Source of the DNA: an uncultured Prevotella sp.
GTDB lineage: Bacteria > Bacteroidota > Bacteroidia > Bacteroidales > Bacteroidaceae
Direction: 5' to 3'
Assembly (NCBI GenBank): GCA_900314935.1
Contig: OMXE01000022.1
Coordinates: 1 to 56,360 of the forward strand
Length of the DNA stretch: 56,360 bases
The notes under the pieces: generated by a model
What the model saw: the letters and a program-made list of their open reading frames with translations, nothing else
Told to the model about the DNA's origin: nothing
Databases searched by the model: none
Shown: one piece after another, positions 51,182 to 56,360 of the stretch
Position numbering within the stretch: position 1 is the first letter of the stretch
How the letters are laid out: every line of letters starts with the position of its first letter
Program-made: the position numbers and the translations under genes

Positions 51182-52051
51182 TCAGAATGTGAAACTTCGC
51201 GAACCGATCATATGACCGTCGGCGAAGATGCTCACCTTATAGGTGCCTTCACTGAGGAACTCGCTGATGTTCCAGAACATGGATATGGGCGTTTCATTAC
51301 CTGTATATTCCACTTGTTTCTTCATAGAGTACTGCAGCGAACGGTTCTCGTAGTCGAACGTGCCACCATTGGTCAATACCTGTCCGTTGGGCGTCTGAAT
51401 GCGCACATACAGTGTTTTCACACCATTCGAGGCGGTGACGTTCTTGGCGATGCTGAAGTTCACCTGGAGGTTCTTGGCCTTCTCGATCTTCTTGGTTGAC
51501 TTGCCCTTCTTGTCGTTCAGCGACATGGAGATGCCCACGGCGTCGAGTTGGGCGGCAATGGCTACCTTCTCTGACAGGGATGACTTCTCGGTGTTCAGGC
51601 TTTCGATGCGACGGGTGGCTTCCTCATATTGACCTTTCACACGGGTGTTCTCTGCTGTGAGGTTCTGGTTCAGACGGTTCAGCGAGTCGATTTCCAATAC
51701 GTAGCTGCGGATGACGGCACGACAGGTGGCCAACTCCTTCTTCAGTCGGGTAATCTCGCGGGCATCGGTAGCACGCACATTACGCAACTCTTCCAGCAGT
51801 TTCTGCGTTTTCAACTGCTCCTGTGTGAGTTGTTCCACGATGGAGTCGTTGTTGATCTGCGTCTTCATCTCACTATATTGCTGCGCGAACTGCTCGTATT
51901 CGTTCTGCATCTCTTTCTTGTCCAACTCGGCAAGTTCCTGCATGTCCTGATTCACTTTCTTCTGCTCGTCAAGACTTCTATACAAATAGGCAATGCCGCC
52001 TAAGAGCAGCAGACCGACAAGGACAATGGGTATCCAGATTTTCTTATTCAT
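51182..52051 (-). CDS. Membrane-anchored coiled-coil protein, first gene of the efflux operon
   Basis: 289 residues from ATG 52051; a TTG at 52072 would extend it by 7 codons. One membrane helix (about 4-21, IWIPIVLVGLLLLGGIAYLY), a long coiled coil (about 25-165), then a small beta domain (about 185-289) ending RSFTF. The -7 box TATATTTG is about 45 bp upstream. I recognise no named family; the position suggests a role in the same envelope assembly as the efflux pump, which is inference. Confidence 0.7.
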   Translation of the reverse strand: MNKKIWIPIVLVGLLLLGGIAYLYRSLDEQKKVNQDMQELAELDKKEMQNEYEQFAQQYSEMKTQINNDSIVEQLTQEQLKTQKLLEELRNVRATDAREITRLKKELATCRAVIRSYVLEIDSLNRLNQNLTAENTRVKGQYEEATRRIESLNTEKSSLSEKVAIAAQLDAVGISMSLNDKKGKSTKKIEKAKNLQVNFSIAKNVTASNGVKTLYVRIQTPNGQVLTNGGTFDYENRSLQYSMKKQVEYTGNETPISMFWNISEFLSEGTYKVSIFADGHMIGSRSFTF

Positions 52052-52221
52052 ATCTTTTCTTTCTATCAGCAAGTCATTTTGATTATTGAGTGCAAATATA
52101 GTTTATTTTGGTTAAACAGCAAAGAAAAAGTCGGCCACAACGCCTAAATAGTGGGCTTTTTAATATTTTTGAGGAAAAATAGGACAAAATTAAGGGTGGG
52201 GTTTGTGAATAATGCGAAAAA

Positions 52222-52242
52222 TGACATAATATATTTATGTCA
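52222..52242 (+). promoter_or_regulatory. Palindromic operator candidate upstream of DUF4492-cydAB
   Basis: TGACATAA-N5-TTATGTCA, perfect 8-bp arms. It ends 5 bp before the -33 TTTG (52248-52251) and thus could hold a CRP/FNR-type or other dimeric regulator controlling the high-affinity oxidase. The binding protein is not identified. Confidence 0.55.
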
Positions 52243-52247
52243 AAGTA

Positions 52248-52279
52248 TTTGCTGAATTAAAAAATAGTTCGTATATTTG
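52248..52279 (+). promoter_or_regulatory. Promoter of the DUF4492-cydAB operon
   Basis: TTTG (52248-52251), 20 bp, TATATTTG (52272-52279), matching the Bacteroidota consensus; 19-bp leader to the ATG at 52299. Confidence 0.65.
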
Positions 52280-52298
52280 TCCAGTTAAACGAATAACC

Positions 52299-52523
52299 AT
52301 GAAAAGGAACGGTTTCATTTACAGGGCTTTCGACCTCTACTACGACGGTTTCCGGAACATGCGACTGGGGAAGACGCTGTGGACGATTATCGCCATCAAA
52401 CTGTTTATCATGTTTGCGGTGCTGAAGGTATTCTTCTTCCCGAACTTCCTAAAACAACATGCAGAAAAGGGTGGGGAGGCGGACTTCGTGATGGAACAGT
52501 TCGAGAAAGTAAGCAATGAGTAA
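52299..52523 (+). CDS. DUF4492 protein, upstream partner of cytochrome bd
   Basis: 74 residues, one hydrophobic helix (about 26-47, TLWTIIAIKLFIMFAVLKVFFF split at LFIMF) after an aromatic amphipathic start. DUF4492 proteins precede cydAB across Bacteroidota, so it may be an accessory subunit of the oxidase. CydX is a different, shorter family. cydA starts 17 bp after its stop. Confidence 0.88.
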   Translation: MKRNGFIYRAFDLYYDGFRNMRLGKTLWTIIAIKLFIMFAVLKVFFFPNFLKQHAEKGGEADFVMEQFEKVSNE

Positions 52524-52540
52524 TCTTTAACTTTAATGAT

Positions 52541-54112
52541 ATGACAAGCTATTTATTGGAAATCAGTGCAGGTACGATTGATTGGTCGAGGGCACAGTTC
52601 GCGCTGACGGCCATCTTCCACTGGCTGTTCGTCCCGCTGACACTGGGACTGGCGGTGATCATGGGTATCATGGAAACCTGCTATTACCGTACAGGGAAAC
52701 AGTTCTGGAAAGATGCGGCGAAGTTCTGGCAGAAACTGTTCGGTATTAACTTCGCCATTGGTGTGGCTTCGGGCATCATCCTGGAGTTTGAGTTCGGTAC
52801 GAACTGGAGTAACTACTCGTGGTTCGTGGGCGATATCTTCGGCGCTCCGCTGGCCATTGAGGGTATCGTGGCGTTCTTCATGGAATCGACCTTCGTGGCG
52901 GTGATGTTCTTCGGATGGAACAAGGTATCGAAGGGATTCCACTTAGCTTCGACTTGGCTTACCGGCTTGGGCGCTACAATCTCGGCATGGTGGATTCTGG
53001 TGGCTAACGCATGGATGCAATACCCTGTGGGCTGTGAGTTCAATGCCGACACGGTGCGCAACGAGATGGTATCGTTCTTCGATGTGGCCCTTTCACCTTT
53101 TGCCGTGACCAAGTTCTGTCATACGGTGATTTCCGCGTGGATCGTCGGGGCTGTCTTTGTGGTGGCAGTAAGCTGCTGGTACCTGATGAAGAAACGCGAG
53201 AAGGAACTGGCTTTGAAGAGTATGCGCATTGGCTGTATCGTGGGCTTGGTGGCTTCGGTACTGGCTGCGGCTACAGGTCATATATCGGGTGAGCAGGTGG
53301 CTCAGAAACAACCGATGAAACTGGCGGCGATGGAGGCACTTTACAATGGCGGTACCGACCAGAGTCTGACGGCAGTAGCATGGGTGAATCCTTTCCAACA
53401 GCCTGACTATACCGTTGAACAGGAACCACCGCTGCGTATAGCAATGCCCTACGCGCTTTCGTTCATGGCTACAAGGGATTTCCATGGATATGTACCGGGA
53501 GTGAACGATTTGCTGAACGGTTATACGAAGCCAGACGGAACGAGGGAGCCTTCGGCCGATGAGAAGATAGCCAGCGGAAAGAAGGCTATCGTGGCCTTGG
53601 CGGAATATCGTAAGGCGAAGGCTACGGGTGATGAGGAAACGGCTAAGGCACAGGCTGCCATCATTGACGAGAACTTTAAGTATTTCGGATATGGATATAT
53701 CAAGGATAAAGCCGATCTGGTGCCTTATATCCCTGTGAACTTCTGGGCCTTCCGACTGATGGTAGGACTGGGCTGTCTGTTTATCTTGTTCTTTGCTGTC
53801 GTACTCTTCATGGATTGGCGGAAAAAGGATTTGTCGGCATTGCCAAAGTGGCACTACATCGTGGCTATCGCCTTGGTTCCACTGGTCTATATCGCCAGTG
53901 AGAGCGGATGGCTTGTGGCTGAGTTCGGACGACAGCCGTGGACCATTCAGGATATGCTGCCGGTGGGGGCTTCGGTGTCGGATATCGGAGCTGGATCGGT
54001 GGCACTGACCTTCTTTATCTTCCTCTTCTTGTTCACTGCCATGCTCGCCGTGGAACTGAGTATTATGCTCAAGCAGATCAAGAAAGGACCGGAATATGAA
54101 AGTGCTTCGTGA
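52541..54112 (+). CDS. cydA: Cytochrome bd ubiquinol oxidase subunit I
   Basis: 523 residues, long-Q-loop or intermediate type. The N-terminal FHWLFVPLTLGLAVIMG with its heme-ligand histidine, GVASGIILEFEFGTNWS, the EGIVAFFMESTF region and EFGRQPWTIQDMLP late in the protein are diagnostic. It is the quinol-oxidising, heme-carrying subunit of the high-affinity terminal oxidase, which lets anaerobes cope with traces of oxygen. The cydB gene starts 33 bp downstream. Confidence 0.97.
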   Translation: MTSYLLEISAGTIDWSRAQFALTAIFHWLFVPLTLGLAVIMGIMETCYYRTGKQFWKDAAKFWQKLFGINFAIGVASGIILEFEFGTNWSNYSWFVGDIFGAPLAIEGIVAFFMESTFVAVMFFGWNKVSKGFHLASTWLTGLGATISAWWILVANAWMQYPVGCEFNADTVRNEMVSFFDVALSPFAVTKFCHTVISAWIVGAVFVVAVSCWYLMKKREKELALKSMRIGCIVGLVASVLAAATGHISGEQVAQKQPMKLAAMEALYNGGTDQSLTAVAWVNPFQQPDYTVEQEPPLRIAMPYALSFMATRDFHGYVPGVNDLLNGYTKPDGTREPSADEKIASGKKAIVALAEYRKAKATGDEETAKAQAAIIDENFKYFGYGYIKDKADLVPYIPVNFWAFRLMVGLGCLFILFFAVVLFMDWRKKDLSALPKWHYIVAIALVPLVYIASESGWLVAEFGRQPWTIQDMLPVGASVSDIGAGSVALTFFIFLFLFTAMLAVELSIMLKQIKKGPEYESAS

Positions 54113-54145
54113 CTCTTCTTGTTTCAATAATAACTAAAAAAGATA

Positions 54146-55294
54146 TTGAATATGACATACGAATTCTTGCAACAGTATTGGTGGTTCCTGGTGTCGCTGC
54201 TGGGGGCCTTGCTGGTATTCCTGATGTTTGTGCAGGGTGGTAACTCCTTGCTGTTCAGTCTAGGACATAACGCTGAAGCGCGGAGAATGCTGGTTAACAG
54301 TACAGGAAGGAAATGGGAGCTGACATTTACCACGCTGGTTACTTTCGGAGGGGCGTTCTTCGCCTCGTTCCCTTTATTCTACAGTACCAGCTTCGGTGGT
54401 GCCTACTGGCTGTGGATGATTATCTTGTTCTCGTTTGTGCTGCAAGCAGTAAGCTATGAGTTCCAGAACAAACTGGGTAATTTCCTCGGACCGAAGACGT
54501 TCCAGTGGTGCCTGGTGCTGAATGGTGTCATCGGACCGCTGTTGATTGGTGGGGCGGTGGCAACGTTCTTCAATGGGTCGAACTTCATCATCGAGAAGGC
54601 AAATCTGATGGATGGCATGCAACCTGTAATTAGTAAGTGGGCAAATGCGAGCAACGGACTGGATGCGCTGCTGGATCCGTGGAACTTGATCTTAGGGTTC
54701 GCGGTGTTCTTCCTGGCTCGTGTATTGGGTCTATTATATTATATAAATAATGTACGCGATGAGGTGATAGAGAGTAGGGCGTCGGTTCAGCTGGTGGGGA
54801 ATACCATCACGTTCCTGATCTTCTTCCTGGCTTTCCTGATTCGTACTTTGTTAAAGGATGGCTATGCGTATGATCCTGCAACGGGGGTGATCATGATGGA
54901 ACCGATGAAGTATCTGCATAACCTGCTCGAGATGTGGTATCTGCTCATCATCTTACTCGTTGGCGTGGTACTGGTGTTGTATGGCATCATCCGTACCATT
55001 GTTAGTAAGACATATATAAAAGGTATATGGCCTACAGGCATCGGCGTGGTAATGGTGGTGTTGGTACTGCTGCTCATCGCAGGGTGGAACAATACGGCTT
55101 ACTATCCGTCGAACGTGGATCTGCAGAGTAGTCTGACTATCGCCAATTCGTGCAGCAGCGAGTTCACCTTGCGCACCATGGCCATCGTGAGTCTGCTGAT
55201 ACCGTTCGTACTGGCGTATATAGCTTATGCATGGTATTCAATCGACAAGAAGAAAATAGATAAAACGGAAATCTCTCAGGGGGAGGTATATTAA
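54146..55294 (+). CDS. cydB: Cytochrome bd ubiquinol oxidase subunit II
   Basis: 382 residues, about eight membrane helices, normal length for CydB of Bacteroidota. Blocks: FLMFVQGGNSLLF at helix 1, the EFQNKLGN segment, and PYYPSNVDLQSSLTI-type region (here YYPSNVDLQSSLTIANS) late. It partners CydA in the membrane. The cyclophilin gene follows after 15 bp. Confidence 0.95.
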   Translation: MNMTYEFLQQYWWFLVSLLGALLVFLMFVQGGNSLLFSLGHNAEARRMLVNSTGRKWELTFTTLVTFGGAFFASFPLFYSTSFGGAYWLWMIILFSFVLQAVSYEFQNKLGNFLGPKTFQWCLVLNGVIGPLLIGGAVATFFNGSNFIIEKANLMDGMQPVISKWANASNGLDALLDPWNLILGFAVFFLARVLGLLYYINNVRDEVIESRASVQLVGNTITFLIFFLAFLIRTLLKDGYAYDPATGVIMMEPMKYLHNLLEMWYLLIILLVGVVLVLYGIIRTIVSKTYIKGIWPTGIGVVMVVLVLLLIAGWNNTAYYPSNVDLQSSLTIANSCSSEFTLRTMAIVSLLIPFVLAYIAYAWYSIDKKKIDKTEISQGEVY

Positions 55295-55309
55295 TAATAA
55301 GGTAAAATC

Positions 55310-55999
55310 ATGAGAATACTCGGATTACTGACATGGGTTCTTCTATTGCCGCTTTCTGTCATGGCGCAGGAAGAGCAGCGTACAAGTATTGTGCTGGAAA
55401 CGGATAGCGGAAACGTAACGATAATGCTGTATAATGAAACGCCGCGCCATCGTGATAATATCATCGCTCTCGTCAACAGGGGATTCTACGACGGTCTGCT
55501 GTTCCATAGGGTGATAGAGGATTTCATTATCCAAACGGGAGATAGCATAAGCCGAAATGCACCTGAAGGACAACTGTTGGGAGACGGGAAATATGAAACG
55601 TACAAGATTCCTGCAGAGATTCGTTTCCCGCAGCTCTTCCATAAAAGGGGCAGCGTGGCTGCCGCAAGGGAAGGGGATAAGGAGAACCCGCTACGGGAGT
55701 CTTCCATGTGTCAGTTCTATATCGTTTGGGGAAAACGGTACAGCGGGAACATGATGGATGATGTGGAGGAAAGGATTGCCAGAAATACGGGCGAACTGAT
55801 CTCTTTTCCGCAAGAGGTGCGAGATGCGTATTTCCAATATGGGGGTACTCCACATCTCGATAACCAATATACGGTGTTCGGAGAGGTTGTTGAAGGACTC
55901 GATGTGGTGGAGAGAATCATGAGGGCAAAAACGGATGAAAATGACCGACCGGTTACTGATATTCACATCCAACGTGCCTATGTAAAAACTACTCCATAA
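55310..55999 (+). CDS. Exported cyclophilin-type peptidyl-prolyl isomerase
   Basis: 229 residues. Signal peptide about 1-20 (ending VMAQE). The cyclophilin core begins with IVLETDSGNVTIMLYN, has FHRVIEDFIIQTGDS with the catalytic FHRV (His then Arg near 65-66) and ends with the QYTVFGEVVEGLDVVERI block. An extra segment (about 100-165) carries MCQFYIVWGK and a Glu-rich loop. It assists folding in the periplasm. It may be part of the cyd transcript. Confidence 0.9.
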   Translation: MRILGLLTWVLLLPLSVMAQEEQRTSIVLETDSGNVTIMLYNETPRHRDNIIALVNRGFYDGLLFHRVIEDFIIQTGDSISRNAPEGQLLGDGKYETYKIPAEIRFPQLFHKRGSVAAAREGDKENPLRESSMCQFYIVWGKRYSGNMMDDVEERIARNTGELISFPQEVRDAYFQYGGTPHLDNQYTVFGEVVEGLDVVERIMRAKTDENDRPVTDIHIQRAYVKTTP

Positions 56000-56021
56000 A
56001 GGGGCGTCAATAACTTCTTTT

Positions 56022-56057
56022 AAGAGGGAACTGCTTTCAATGAAGTGGTTCCCTCTT
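56022..56057 (+). terminator. Intrinsic terminator after the cyclophilin gene
   Basis: AAGAGGGAAC (56022-56031) pairs with GTTCCCTCTT (56048-56057), followed by a short T-containing tail. It separates the cyd transcript from the rRNA promoter. Confidence 0.75.
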
Positions 56058-56127
56058 GATTTATGTTACCTCCTTTGTCTTAAAAAAGGAAAAAATCAAA
56101 ATTTTTAGAAAAAAAACAAGAAAATGT

Positions 56128-56158
56128 TTTGGAGGTTCGCAGAAATTGTGTACCTTTG
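56128..56158 (+). promoter_or_regulatory. Consensus rRNA-operon promoter
   Basis: TTTG (56128-56131), 19 bp, TACCTTTG (56151-56158): a perfect match to the Bacteroidota consensus. Confidence 0.75.
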
Positions 56159-56164
56159 CATCCG

Positions 56165-56360
56165 CTTTCGCACTAAAAATAGCGAGTGCGGGGGTTTTGA
56201 TAGATCTTTGAAATGCTTACATAGACAGAGAAGTAGTACGAGAAGCGGTTGCCGTTTCCTTTTTCATGGAACCGGCTTCCGGGTAATCGAACCGTCAATA
56301 TGACATTGTCAGTTTGGCACTGACGTACTCGATAGATACGAATTGGCGTTCTGAGACAGA
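56165..56360 (+). ncRNA. Leader of a ribosomal RNA operon (16S gene begins beyond the window)
   Basis: The stretch after the promoter has no ORF and contains GATCTTTGAAATG (56202-56214), a boxA-like antitermination motif, followed by AGTACGAGAAGCGG and several inverted repeats (GACATTGTCAG, then TGACG), all typical of Prevotella 16S leaders as I recall. The mature 16S start (AGAGTTTGATC) is not reached. The assignment is an inference from the leader alone. Confidence 0.6.

Noticed and set aside
52299..52523. CydX-type small subunit
   Set aside because: Length, upstream position and aromatic N-terminus fit DUF4492, not the 30-40 residue CydX.
53093..54127. Long minus-strand ORF (344 codons) opposite cydA
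   Set aside because: Shadow of cydA: His/Arg/Ser-rich, no recognisable domain, and cydA motifs are unambiguous.

Overview
The window looks like chromosomal DNA of a Prevotella/Segatella-type member of the Bacteroidota. Its promoters follow the Bacteroidota pattern (TTTG, about 19-20 bp, TAnnTTTG), most genes lack a Shine-Dalgarno sequence, and it carries family-typical genes: DUF4251, DUF4369, DUF4492 next to cydAB, a TrpB2-type TrpB, a BACON-like lipoprotein and a class I dihydroorotase. This assignment is from recalled family knowledge, not a search.

Layout. 0.2-4.3 kb: LolA-like protein and a vitamin B6 block (pyridoxal kinase, pdxT, pdxS, and a degenerate ThiD-type kinase fused to an AraC DNA-binding domain that probably controls them). 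4.4-6.2 kb: RluA-type pseudouridine synthase interrupted in frame by three copies of a purine/pyrimidine palindrome. 6.4-11.5 kb: DUF4251 lipoprotein, secreted CE1-type esterase, LUD protein, PAP2 acid phosphatase, PrsW-type protease and a bile acid:Na+ symporter-family transporter. 11.6-14.1 kb: debris and small accessory genes (Cas3 HD remnant, VirE/DUF3874 remnant, AlbA_2 protein, a 17-residue-repeat beta protein). 14.2-21.3 kb: tRNA-Arg(CCG) followed by an AT-rich island with an AbiEi/AbiEii pair and a 1639-residue STAND-like protein ending in a PLD-like domain, a candidate defence locus. 21.5-24.6 kb: GPH-type sugar transporter, FMN enzyme and TIM-barrel isomerase. 24.9-37.7 kb: mostly housekeeping (asnA, dnaX, a DivIC/FtsB-like gene, pyrC, stand-alone MetH reactivation domain, metallophosphoesterase, PlsC, Dpm1-like glycosyltransferase, second BASS transporter). 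38.2-46.0 kb: YgjP-like peptidase, mfd, trpB, BACON-like lipoprotein, mrp. 46.0-52.1 kb: an efflux operon (coiled-coil membrane protein, TolC, HlyD, two ABC-2 permeases). 52.2-56.0 kb: DUF4492-cydA-cydB and a secreted cyclophilin. The last 230 bp are the promoter and leader of what should be an rRNA operon starting just outside.

The most unusual property is the repeat load. (1) A promoter-linked palindrome family (core AAACAAAT-nn-ATTTGTTT, ending in TAnnTTTG) recurs in front of at least five genes. (2) A GGAAGGA/TCCTTCC palindrome of about 110-125 bp sits in frame inside the pseudouridine synthase (three times) and inside mfd, always read as DEGGRxKE...SPSSFxxPPSS, much like Rickettsia palindromic elements. 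(3) A 58-60 bp element with ACTTTTG/CAAAAGT ends occurs in gaps and once in frame inside pyrC. (4) Heptanucleotide arrays with different unit sequences fill operon gaps, supply stop and start codons, and enter the mfd coding sequence. Many genes also appear leaderless, with the -7 box only 5-10 bp from the ATG.
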